Assembly (NCBI GenBank): GCA_964394335.1 | Contig: CAYMVZ010000005.1 | Span: 1 to 53,688, forward strand | From: CAJXCL01 sp964394335 | Lineage (GTDB): Bacteria > Nitrospinota > Nitrospinia > CAJXCL01 | Direction: 5' to 3' | DNA length: 53,688 nt | Notes under the pieces: model-generated | The model's input: only the letters and a program-made list of their open reading frames with translations | Database searches by the model: none | What the model was told of the DNA's origin: nothing | In this document: piece after piece, positions 1 to 7,450 of the stretch | Position numbering within the stretch: the first letter of the stretch is position 1 | Layout: every line of letters starts with the position of its first letter | Translations under genes and position numbers: made by a program

Positions 1-23
1 ACATTGAATAATTAAATTAGATA

Positions 24-44
24 CCTCGCAGCTCTGCTGCGGGG
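24..44 (-). terminator. Stem-loop downstream of the MBL-fold gene
   Basis: CCTCGCAGC (24-32) pairs with GCTGCGGGG (36-44) around a 3-nt loop, with one G-T pair. It lies about 50 bases beyond the stop codon of the minus-strand gene ending at 93, and on that strand is followed by an AT-rich stretch. It could end that transcript, but the U-tract is weak, so it may be only a dispersed small repeat. Confidence 0.35.
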
Positions 45-92
45 TAGTTCATTTGTTATCTTCCAAAAAAATGAATTAAATGATTGAAGTAT

Positions 93-1073
93 TTATTTAG
101 AAAGTTCCTTGTATGTGTTTGGGACATTTACTCCTGAGTGGACCCATCCCCAAAGGGCATACCCCTGGAATTCCTTTAGGGAAATATTTTTTTGTGCTTG
201 TTCTAAAGTCATTCCTTTTGCTACAGCATTTTTAACTTCCTGATGCAGAGTTTCCAGGTATCGAATGATGAACTCAAGGTCTTCAGGTTTAACAGGAACC
301 CCGTGACCAGGCACTACCACCGCATCATCGGGAAGAAAAGAGCGAGCCTTTTTCATTGTTGCAAGAACTTCTTCATGTTTTCCATCCAGCAGCCAGGGAA
401 GAGCGGGTGGCATTGCCACCGCTGGGTTTCCTGTCCAGAAAACTTTATCATCAGGAACCCATACAAACAAATCACCCTCGGTTTGTGCAAAACCCAGGTG
501 CATGATTTCAACTTTTTTGTTTCCAAGATCGATGGTTTTTTTGTCGTCCACTATAATGTCGGCCGTTCGGGACACCACATTTTCAATTCCGCGGTTTGCC
601 CCAAAAAATTGGGCCATGAACTTTTTGTCCGCCTCAAAGGCTTCCTTATTATCCATGAAAGCCTTGGTTTTGCTATGTTGTATGATCTTTGCCGTTTTTG
701 GGAAAACATAGTTTCCGTAACTATGGTCGCCATGGTAGCTGGTGTTAACAACATAGCCAATGGGTTTATCGGTTACTTTCTTTACAAAACCCATAACCTG
801 GTCCGCTAATCGTTTGTTCACCATTGATTCGATAACGAGCACTTCATTGTCACCTACAATAAAACCGCCGGATGTTGCTACCGGATATCCTTTCGGATTT
901 TTTTCTTTAGCGTCGGTAGGATAAAATGCATAAACACCATCCGCTAGCTTTTCAAGTTCCAGTTGAACGGTTCCCGCGTTCCAAACCAGATTTTCTTTTT
1001 TTTCTTCAGCCCCTTCCAGCCCTGTGGAAGAAAGCATTGAGATAAAAGCAAGAAAAGTGACAAGTTTTTTCAT
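93..1073 (-). CDS. Exported metallo-beta-lactamase-fold hydrolase
   Basis: A 326-residue protein. The N-terminus (lysines 2-3, then a hydrophobic run and small residues near 17-22) looks like a secretion signal. The body has MBL-fold landmarks: a TSYHGDH segment at 111-117, an aspartate in a QTEGDLFVW motif in the middle, and a late PGHG motif. The usual HxHxDH motif reads SxHxDH here, so the first metal histidine is a serine at 112 while H114, D116 and H117 remain. Related proteins include SoxH-like and quinoprotein-associated hydrolases, but the substrate is unknown. It lies downstream of the small desulforedoxin-like gene on the same strand, with 287 bases and a palindromic element between, so co-transcription is uncertain. 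Confidence 0.85.
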   Translation of the reverse strand: MKKLVTFLAFISMLSSTGLEGAEEKKENLVWNAGTVQLELEKLADGVYAFYPTDAKEKNPKGYPVATSGGFIVGDNEVLVIESMVNKRLADQVMGFVKKVTDKPIGYVVNTSYHGDHSYGNYVFPKTAKIIQHSKTKAFMDNKEAFEADKKFMAQFFGANRGIENVVSRTADIIVDDKKTIDLGNKKVEIMHLGFAQTEGDLFVWVPDDKVFWTGNPAVAMPPALPWLLDGKHEEVLATMKKARSFLPDDAVVVPGHGVPVKPEDLEFIIRYLETLHQEVKNAVAKGMTLEQAQKNISLKEFQGYALWGWVHSGVNVPNTYKELSK

Positions 1074-1208
1074 TTTATTCTCCTTAAGTTTTTCATCTGA
1101 TCGACCACGTTACGGTGGGAAATAAATGCAGAAAAATTTGAACTGCCTCTCCCTTTTAGTGAAGAGGCAGGATCAATAATAAATTTATGAATAGGACTTT
1201 CAATGTTA

Positions 1209-1306
1209 AGATTCCTCGCTTGCGCCGCTCTCTCGGAATGACATGGTGGAGGAAGTGTCATTTCGAGCCCTTCGCTGCTTGTCATTCTGAGAGAAGCGAA
1301 GAATCT
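1209..1306. repeat. Palindromic dispersed element
   Basis: The arms at 1209-1243 and 1280-1306 are inverted copies (AGATTC...GAATGACA against TGTCATTC...GAATCT), with an extra 8 bases in the left arm. It holds most of the 287-base gap between the MBL-fold gene and the upstream small gene. A related palindrome lies at 8387-8457. It resembles the small non-autonomous palindromes common between genes in many bacteria. No gene is visible in the gap. Confidence 0.7.
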
Positions 1307-1360
1307 CTTTCTTCCGCGCTCAGGATAAACTTTGCGAGAAATCTAACTCAGAAAGTAACT

Positions 1361-1483
1361 TTATAACTCTTTCTTTTTCATCGCTTCTCCACAGCAATGA
1401 ACTTCCGGATTTCCCCCTGCTTTTATTACAACAACCATGTTACCGCACTTTTCACAAACAAAAACTTCTCCAGCAGCAGCCAT
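1361..1483 (-). CDS. Desulforedoxin-like 40-residue iron/zinc protein
   Basis: Forty residues starting at ATG 1483 behind an ideal Shine-Dalgarno (AAGGAGGTGAT). The protein carries CEKC at residues 10-13 and the pair CC at 30-31. This is the Cys-x2-Cys ... Cys-Cys arrangement of desulforedoxin and of the N-terminal domain of desulfoferrodoxin, which binds one iron in a rubredoxin-like site. The length matches desulforedoxin (about 36 residues). No superoxide-reductase domain follows. It is 40 bases downstream of the pirin gene on the same strand and is probably in its operon. The likely role is a small electron carrier or metal site tied to redox stress; the role is inferred, the family assignment is firm. 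Confidence 0.85.
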   Translation of the reverse strand: MAAAGEVFVCEKCGNMVVVIKAGGNPEVHCCGEAMKKKEL

Positions 1484-1523
1484 TAAGATCACCTCCTTTC
1501 CTTGTAGTGATAGTTACCATTGA

Positions 1524-2372
1524 TCAATTTTTATATAATGGATAATCTACTTTGGCCGGAACTTCTATGATTGCAAGGCGGAGTGGATCATTAGATTCCG
1601 CTTCAATAGATATGGTTGCCTCTTTTTTTGCATGAATTACAGCAAAGTTTTTTCTCTCTATATTGTTTTTTTCTCTTTTTGTTTTATCTATTAAAGCTCC
1701 CTTTCCACTGATAATTACAATTGCCAGACTGCGGCCGGCAGCAAGATCCCTCTGGTACTTTCGGCCTGGATCAATCGAAACGTCCTGCATAGTGACATCG
1801 GTTTCAATAGTTACGGGAGCGTCCCGGCCAATAATGGATTTTATTGATGTACCTTTTTGTTTATCGATAGGAAAAGCGTCATGATTAAATTCTCGATATG
1901 TAGGCGTTCTTTTAAAAGCTTCTTGTAAAAAAGGCTCGAACCATATCTGGAAAAATTCGGTGTGATTTCCCAGGGTTTCTTCTTCATGCGAAACGCCTGA
2001 ACCTGTTTGCATAACTTGAGCGCCACCGGTCTTTACTCTACTAACAGTACCCAATGTGTCTCCATGGCCGATTTCACCTTCTATAACGTAGCTCATAATC
2101 TCGAATCCTTTGTGTGGGTGAAGAGCGATTTTTCCATAACCATTCGCTGAAGCCCAGGCCCAGTAAAAGAGAGGGCCTACATGCGCTACTGTTGGTCCTT
2201 CATAAGGAAAACCAATAGGTTTGATCTCGGTAATTCTCCCTCCATCAAAGGCCCCTATTCCCTGGTTTTCAGGTGAGAAAATAGTGATTTCAAGCGATCC
2301 TTTATTCTTTAATGTCTTGTTGCTTTTTTCATCGGTGCTTTCTTTAAGATTTTTTAACCATTGATTTTTCAT
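1524..2372 (-). CDS. Pirin family protein
   Basis: A 282-residue bicupin of the pirin family, whose members include iron-dependent quercetin 2,3-dioxygenases and nuclear or redox-sensing proteins. The N-terminal cupin shows HPHKGFE with H85 and H87, and the second part of the metal site, H129 and E131, lies in GVSHEE. The four ligands therefore appear intact. About 25 hydrophilic residues precede the core. The gene lies between two desulforedoxin-like genes on the same strand and downstream of a sigma-54 promoter. This placement suggests a redox or aromatic-compound response rather than housekeeping. The substrate is unknown. Confidence 0.9.
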   Translation of the reverse strand: MKNQWLKNLKESTDEKSNKTLKNKGSLEITIFSPENQGIGAFDGGRITEIKPIGFPYEGPTVAHVGPLFYWAWASANGYGKIALHPHKGFEIMSYVIEGEIGHGDTLGTVSRVKTGGAQVMQTGSGVSHEEETLGNHTEFFQIWFEPFLQEAFKRTPTYREFNHDAFPIDKQKGTSIKSIIGRDAPVTIETDVTMQDVSIDPGRKYQRDLAAGRSLAIVIISGKGALIDKTKREKNNIERKNFAVIHAKKEATISIEAESNDPLRLAIIEVPAKVDYPLYKN

Positions 2373-2460
2373 GAATTGATTCCTTTGAGTTTTAGACTTC
2401 TTAAAATTTCATGTGATTTAAAAAAATTATAATTCCACTTTCTTCATGACCTCACCGTAA

Positions 2461-2631
2461 TTACAATATAAAACCTTCTTTCTTTAGGAAGATTTTGTTT
2501 GTGCACCGGGCGGCAGCCCTTTTGGCAGCGGCCCTTGCCGCCTCATGAATATCCGGATTTCCCCCGGTTTTAATAACTGCAATCATATCCCCACATTTTT
2601 CACAAACAAATGCTTCTCCTGCAATAGCCAT
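2461..2631 (-). CDS. Divergent desulforedoxin-like protein lacking the CC pair
   Basis: Fifty-six residues from ATG 2631, behind GGAGGTG. The first 29 residues closely parallel the other desulforedoxin-like protein in the window (start MAIAGEAFVCEKCG, then VIKTGGNP), with CEKC at 10-13. Where that protein has Cys-Cys, this one runs into an Ala/Arg-rich segment encoded by a GC-rich palindrome (2509-2542) and keeps a single later Cys at 43. The tail is basic and hydrophobic. It is the first gene after the sigma-54 promoter at 2677-2692. It may be a repurposed or decayed paralogue; a four-Cys metal site cannot form within one chain. Confidence 0.7.
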   Translation of the reverse strand: MAIAGEAFVCEKCGDMIAVIKTGGNPDIHEAARAAAKRAAARCTNKIFLKKEGFIL

Positions 2632-2676
2632 AATTTCACCTCCTGTTTTTATTTATAAATAGTTGTTTTTCTTTAA

Positions 2677-2692
2677 AGCAACAAAGATGCCA
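2677..2692 (-). promoter_or_regulatory. Sigma-54 (-24/-12) promoter
   Basis: Read on the minus strand the site is TGGCATCTTTGTTGCT. It has GG and GC elements separated by exactly ten bases, and the TGGCA and TTGCT halves match the RpoN consensus. Transcription should start near 2665, giving an untranslated leader of about 34 bases before ATG 2631. The divergent neighbour is a sigma-54 activator, so the promoter and its probable regulator are adjacent. Confidence 0.8.
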
Positions 2693-2824
2693 GAATAATT
2701 ATCTATTTTAAAACAGTAAGTTATAAAAAAAAGTTTACATTACAGCGGCAATATATATAATATTTAAATAAATTAATATTAAATTATTATATATTATTTA
2801 ATTATTAAATAAGGAACCTGACAA

Positions 2825-4447
2825 ATGAAAGCTGATGAATTGGATTTATTGAAAATACTGGAAATTCAGCAGGAAGAGGGGAAAATTTTTCTCGGGAATG
2901 ATCGTGTATTGATCATAGATACTGCGTCGCTTGGAATGTTGCGGAAAGAATTAGTGGAGCTTGTGGGGATGGAGGTGGCCAGGGGAGTTTTGACGCGTTT
3001 TGGATATGCTCAGGGATGGAGGACTGCCCATTCCCTGAGAAAAAATATTCCCTGGGACAACGATAAAGAATGGGAAAGGGGAGGGGGAAGACTTCACCAA
3101 ATTGGAGGGGTTGTCAAAGTTAAACCGGTTAAAAACTCCAGGTATTTTAAGGAGGCCAACTGGGATAACTCCTATGAAGCGGAACAGCATCTCATTGGGT
3201 TTGGACAATCGGATGAACCGGTATGTTGGAGTCTGGTGGGATTTGCAAGCGGATATATGTCTGCAGTTATGAAAAGAAGAATTATTTTTATAGAAGATCA
3301 GTGTGTTGCTAAGGGAGATCCTCGTTGTCATATTATTGGCCAACCTTATGAAAAATGGGGAAAGGAGGCTGACACTGTTTTACATTGTTACTCTCATCAA
3401 AACTTGATGCAGGCTTTGGGAGAAGTTGCCCGGAAATTGAGACAAACGGAAAAGACCTTAAAAGAAAAGAGAGAAAAATTGAAGAAAGAAGAAATTCGCG
3501 ACCGGGAATTTTTAGCTCGTGATCCTGAGATGATTGGCATACTGAACACAGCCCGGCACGTTGCATCTGTCGATTCAACGGTAATTATTTTGGGAGAGAG
3601 CGGATCAGGCAAAGAGCAATTGGCAAGATTTATCTGGAAAAATTCCAAGAGGGCAGAGGGGCCATTTGTTCCTATAAACTGCGGAGCTTTTCCCGAAAGT
3701 CTGTTGGAAACGGAACTGTTTGGCCATGTAAAAGGGGCCTTTACCGGAGCGGATTTCGATCGAGTTGGAATTTTTGAGCAGGCAGAGGGCGGAACGCTCT
3801 TTCTTGATGAAATAGGAGAGATGACGCAAAAAACTCAGGTACGGCTTCTCAGAGTTCTGCAGGATAGAGAGATTCAAAGGATTGGGGAAAGCAAGACAAG
3901 AAAAGTCAATGTGCGGTTGCTTGCCGCGACCAACCAGAATCTTGCGGTTCTGGTAAATGAAAAAAAGTTCCGCGAGGACCTCTATTATAGGTTGCGGGTG
4001 GTTGAATTGAAGATGCCTCCTTTAAGGGATCGAAAAGAAGATATTTTGCCTCTCTCAAAATTGTTTTTAGACAGATTTTCTAAAAGATACAAAAAAAAGA
4101 TAACAGGTTTTGATCCCTTTTTCAGCGATTTTCTTATCCGGCATCAATGGCCGGGCAATATCAGGGAGCTTCAAAACGTTATAGAATCCGCAGTGGCGCT
4201 GACCTATGATAAAAAATTGACTATAAAGGATGTTCCTGGATATTTAAATATCAGCTCTATCCATAACGAAAAAGGAAGCAGACCAGTAAAAAAAATTGAC
4301 GAAGAAATTTTAAATGCAGTCGCTAATGCCCTCCATGTTATGAAAGGAGCCAGTCAGGCTAAAATCGCTAAAGCCCTCGGAATAACACCTGCTACCTTGT
4401 GGAGAAAAAGGAAAGAGATTCAAGCTCCCCGCAGCAAAGCTGAATAA
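2825..4447 (+). CDS. XylR/DmpR-type sigma-54-dependent transcriptional activator
   Basis: A 540-residue activator in three parts. Residues about 15-180 are a XylR-N/V4R sensor. A linker, probably coiled coil, runs about 200-228. The AAA+ domain spans about 232-455 with Walker A GESGSGKE (257-264), the sigma-54 contact loop GAFTGA (304-309) and a FLDEIGEM Walker B. The C-terminus is a Fis-type helix-turn-helix. The sensor keeps C134, E157, C160 and C168, the spacing of the zinc site in the phenol sensor MopR (remembered). Members derepress ATP hydrolysis when an aromatic effector binds the sensor. It is divergent from the desulforedoxin/pirin genes, whose sigma-54 promoter it probably controls. 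Confidence 0.93.
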   Translation: MKADELDLLKILEIQQEEGKIFLGNDRVLIIDTASLGMLRKELVELVGMEVARGVLTRFGYAQGWRTAHSLRKNIPWDNDKEWERGGGRLHQIGGVVKVKPVKNSRYFKEANWDNSYEAEQHLIGFGQSDEPVCWSLVGFASGYMSAVMKRRIIFIEDQCVAKGDPRCHIIGQPYEKWGKEADTVLHCYSHQNLMQALGEVARKLRQTEKTLKEKREKLKKEEIRDREFLARDPEMIGILNTARHVASVDSTVIILGESGSGKEQLARFIWKNSKRAEGPFVPINCGAFPESLLETELFGHVKGAFTGADFDRVGIFEQAEGGTLFLDEIGEMTQKTQVRLLRVLQDREIQRIGESKTRKVNVRLLAATNQNLAVLVNEKKFREDLYYRLRVVELKMPPLRDRKEDILPLSKLFLDRFSKRYKKKITGFDPFFSDFLIRHQWPGNIRELQNVIESAVALTYDKKLTIKDVPGYLNISSIHNEKGSRPVKKIDEEILNAVANALHVMKGASQAKIAKALGITPATLWRKRKEIQAPRSKAE

Positions 4448-4481
4448 TTTTTTTGTTCGTTCACCGGAGCAGAAACTCATT

Positions 4482-4567
4482 TGATTTCAGCCATCCATGG
4501 CCTCAACCCTTCGGGCGACTTTCCTCTGGAAATCGTCCAATTCGGTTTTCCATACCGAATTGTGGTT
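4482..4567. repeat. Dispersed hairpin element, copy 1
   Basis: About 85 bases between two convergent genes resemble 50271-50353 throughout, sharing CATCCATGG, CTCAA and ATCCAA-type blocks. Each copy holds a stem-loop at the same place: AATTCGGT/ACCGAATT here (4539-4546 with 4554-4561) and AATTTTACC/GGTACAATT there. The stems differ in sequence but still pair. Confidence 0.6.
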
Positions 4568-4583
4568 GCGGAGCCTCTTCGCT

Positions 4584-6170
4584 TTACGAATGTTCGACAT
4601 ATTTTAAAAAACGAATATCAGGCCAGTCTTTTTGGGTTCTTTCTATATGCCAATCACTTTCTGCCAGGTAGGTTAGATGGTTTTCCGCATCTAAGGCGAG
4701 GTTGTGCGTGTTCCGGAATTTGAATTGTTCTAATTTTTTAGGGTCATCTGCTTCTACCCAACGTGCTGCTTTAAAAATTGTAGATTCAGCCCTTCCTTCT
4801 ACTTTATATTCTGCACTCAGACGCGCAATAACAACCTCAAACTGAAGGATTCCTACTACTCCAATGATATAATCTGAACTATTTAACCTTTGAAATAGTT
4901 GTAGAGTACCTTCTTCGGCTAACTGCTTGAGTCCCACTTGAAGTGATTTAGACTTTATAGGATCGAGAAGCTTTACGCGCCAGAAATGTTCCGGTGCAAA
5001 GTTTGGAATTCCGAGAAAATTGAGTTTTTCCCCCTCTGTAAATGTATCTCCTATTTTAATAGTTCCATGGTTGGGTATTCCAATAATGTCTCCTGCAAAG
5101 GCCTCCTCAGTAACAGCTCTTTCCTGGGCCAGGAATGTCATTGCGTTTCTTGTTGCAATTTTTTTGTTGGACCTGAGGTGGGAGAGTTTCATCCCTCTTG
5201 TATATTTCCCGGAGCATATGCGAAGAAAGGCAATTCTATCTCTATGGGCAGGGTCCATATTGGCCTGAATTTTAAATGTAAATCCGGAAAAGTTTTTTTC
5301 ATAGGGATCAATCTTTCTTTCTTTACAGTCCCTCGGTTGCGGAGTAGGGGCTATATGAACAAAGCTATCCAGGAGTTCTTTTACTCCAAAATTATTAATA
5401 GCGCTTCCAAAAAAGACAGGTGTTTGTAAACCTCTTTGGAAGTGATCAAGATTAAACAGATGAGAAGCTTCATTTATAAGTTCTATATCTTCCCTCAGGT
5501 CGTCCGCTTGTTCATCAAGGTTTTGGTTCAAGAGTGGATCATAGAGGCCGTTAATCATCACTCCTTCTTTGATCTTACCATGATGGGTTGAAGAAAAAAG
5601 ATGGAGCTGGTTCTTTTTTAGATGATAAACCCCCTTAAATAGTTTTCCCATTCCAATGGGCCAGGTAAAAGGGCAACATTCTAAAGCAAGGTCCTTTTCA
5701 ATAATTTCTAAAAGCTCTAGAGGAGGGAGTCCCTCACGGTCCAGTTTGTTAATAAAGGTGATAATCGGTATATCTCTAAGGCGGCAAATTTCAAAGAGTT
5801 TTCTTGTCTGGGTCTCAACTCCTTTAGCGGAATCGATAACCATGAGAGCGGAATCTACAGCGGTCAAAACTCTATAAGTATCTTCACTAAAATCTTCATG
5901 TCCCGGTGTATCAAGAAGGGTTATCTCCGCGTTATCATAAAAAAACTTCATTACCGAAGTAGAAACAGAGATTCCCCTCTCTTTTTCAATTGCCATCCAG
6001 TCCGACCTGGCATGTTGTGAGGCTCTTTTTGCCTTGACTGCGCCAGCCATCTGGATAGCCCCACCAAATAGAAGCAGTTTTTCTGTTATCGTTGTTTTCC
6101 CGGCATCAGGATGACTGATGATGGCAAAAGTTTTTCGAGATTCAATTTCTTTTTTATAATTTTTCTTCAT
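4584..6170 (-). CDS. prfC: Peptide chain release factor 3
   Basis: A 528-residue translational GTPase of RF3 length. G1 is SHPDAGKTT near the N-terminus, G3 is DTPGHEDFSEDT, and G4 is NKLD in TFINKLDREG. The later RF3-specific region includes the LAEEGTLQLF and VGVVGILQFEV-type motifs. RF3 recycles RF1/RF2 from the ribosome after peptide release. It lies downstream of the hypothetical gene at 6349-6930 on the same strand, with a repeat-rich gap between. The start has only a weak ribosome site. Confidence 0.97.
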   Translation of the reverse strand: MKKNYKKEIESRKTFAIISHPDAGKTTITEKLLLFGGAIQMAGAVKAKRASQHARSDWMAIEKERGISVSTSVMKFFYDNAEITLLDTPGHEDFSEDTYRVLTAVDSALMVIDSAKGVETQTRKLFEICRLRDIPIITFINKLDREGLPPLELLEIIEKDLALECCPFTWPIGMGKLFKGVYHLKKNQLHLFSSTHHGKIKEGVMINGLYDPLLNQNLDEQADDLREDIELINEASHLFNLDHFQRGLQTPVFFGSAINNFGVKELLDSFVHIAPTPQPRDCKERKIDPYEKNFSGFTFKIQANMDPAHRDRIAFLRICSGKYTRGMKLSHLRSNKKIATRNAMTFLAQERAVTEEAFAGDIIGIPNHGTIKIGDTFTEGEKLNFLGIPNFAPEHFWRVKLLDPIKSKSLQVGLKQLAEEGTLQLFQRLNSSDYIIGVVGILQFEVVIARLSAEYKVEGRAESTIFKAARWVEADDPKKLEQFKFRNTHNLALDAENHLTYLAESDWHIERTQKDWPDIRFLKYVEHS

Positions 6171-6213
6171 ATCTAATAATTGGCGTTAGGTCCGATTCTT
6201 TTTGCCCTGTCTT

Positions 6214-6313
6214 GCCATTCCCGACTACTCCCTCCTTTGTCATACCCGTGCGCTCATCCCATTGTCATACACGAGTGCATCCCCCTTTGTCATTCCCGAA
6301 TTCTCCTATCGGG
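6214..6313. repeat. Four-copy 25-bp tandem repeat
   Basis: Starts at 6214, 6239, 6264 and 6289 are exactly 25 bases apart, and each unit opens with a variant of GTCATTCCCG. The last unit also forms an inverted repeat with its edge: ATTCCCGA (6292-6299) pairs with TCGGGAAT (6309-6316). The array occupies most of the gap between prfC and its upstream neighbour. Confidence 0.75.
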
Positions 6314-6348
6314 AATCCAGAATCAAAACTCGTATTGGGAGAGAAGAA

Positions 6349-6930
6349 TCAATGGACAGTTGGTCCGGGAGTTTTCAAGATTTTCTTTATTTCACTTTGG
6401 ATTTTAACCAGGACCTCCTGCTCCTTTCCCTTTTCAGCCCTCTTTAATCCCACATCAATAATATGCAGGGCCTTTTCAAGATAGCCGTTATCTCCGGCGA
6501 AACAGGCGTCTGCAATGCAATCATTTAATTCCTCAAATACGTAGACCCTGCTCATAAGGAGTTTAAACTCTTTTTCAAAAAAGGCGATATATTCTTCGCT
6601 CTTGGGATGGTCCCTTCCCATAGCATGAATATGTTCGGTCAGTTCCCTCATAGCCCTGTAAAGTGTTCCCGACGAAATTGTTTCTTTCTGTACCTCCTCA
6701 ATGAAATGAGGATATCCCATGATAATAAACTGAGCGGCTCTCTGATGATTGTTCGAATAATTATAAATGGCCTGAAACATTCCGATATAATCCTTTAACG
6801 TCGAGTTATCATCAATAGAATGAGTGACGAAATCATCTACTGTCAAGTCGGCAAGTTTAACGGCCTCATCAAAATTTTGTTTTTTCCAACTCTTCTCTAT
6901 CTTTGTTAGTCTCTTTTTTAAGTCTGCCAT
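6349..6930 (-). CDS. Conserved-looking helical protein of unknown function
   Basis: I do not recognise this family. The 193-residue protein is hydrophilic, with no signal peptide, membrane segment or Cys cluster. It looks helical throughout, with regular Leu/Ile spacing, and could be a TPR-like repeat protein. Two ATGs compete: 6936 has its Shine-Dalgarno (GGGAG) only about 2 bases away, whereas 6930 has it at 8, so 6930 is preferred (start MADLKKRL). It is the gene upstream of prfC on the same strand, about 180 bases away, with the tandem repeat between. The coding character looks real from codon regularity and a clean start. Confidence 0.7.
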   Translation of the reverse strand: MADLKKRLTKIEKSWKKQNFDEAVKLADLTVDDFVTHSIDDNSTLKDYIGMFQAIYNYSNNHQRAAQFIIMGYPHFIEEVQKETISSGTLYRAMRELTEHIHAMGRDHPKSEEYIAFFEKEFKLLMSRVYVFEELNDCIADACFAGDNGYLEKALHIIDVGLKRAEKGKEQEVLVKIQSEIKKILKTPGPTVH

Positions 6931-6936
6931 AGCCAT

Positions 6937-7450
6937 TCTCCCTTAAATGATGCTTTGCCTATTTTAAGAATAAAAGCCATTGTAACAAAATAACCGTTTG
7001 TTTCAAAAAAAGGTAGTCTTGGACATAGAGATTTGCAAGACAGATCCAGTGATTAATTTGGAAGGGGAGAGGTGTCATAAGTGCCAACTTATTTTTTGAT
7101 AGGATGTACAGGATAGACTGGATAAATCAATAGTCGATGGTCAATTAGCAATGGTTATTTATCAATTATCAATTGTTAATTTAATATTGATCCTGTTATC
7201 CAGTCTGAAAAAAATATTTATACCCCATTTCTAAGCATTTTCTGGGACCTGATCCCTGATCACTGAATTCTACGTTTACCTTGCAGCCAAGAGTGAGTGA
7301 ACCCTATGATTAGCGAGCATAATTTAAAACATCATTGATTTAAATTTTACTTTAAAGTATATTAGAAAAATTATACGGATCAATAGGGTGAATTTTTATG
7401 CTCCGAACTTAACTATCACTCTAATGAAAAACTAACTTTTTGGATAGAAC
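6937..7450. other. Intergenic region with repeats, no gene seen
   Basis: This 514-base gap lies between divergent genes. It holds an inverted repeat, AGACTGGATA (7111-7120) with TATCCAGTCT (7198-7207), and a copy of the CTGATCCCTGA-type repeat at 7248-7310. The last 100 bases before the DUF542 gene are very AT-rich and probably carry its promoter, but no convincing -35/-10 pair or known operator was found. Confidence 0.6.
7248..7310. repeat. CTGATCCCTGA-type dispersed repeat
   Basis: The segment runs from CTGATCCCTGATCACTGAA to CTTGCAGCCAAGAGTG and aligns with 12018-12066 at roughly 80 percent by eye. Related shorter CTGA-rich stretches occur near 9311-9404, 17910-17965 and 25109-25188. Confidence 0.6.

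Noticed and set aside
1070..1285. A reading frame on the minus strand over the palindromic element
   Set aside because: It lies inside the repeat and overlaps the start of the MBL gene; the peptide is a translation of common palindrome sequence, with no ribosome site.
7357..7376. Short inverted repeat GTATA...TATAC upstream of the DUF542 gene as an operator
   Set aside because: Only five base pairs match in a very AT-rich stretch, so chance is likely.
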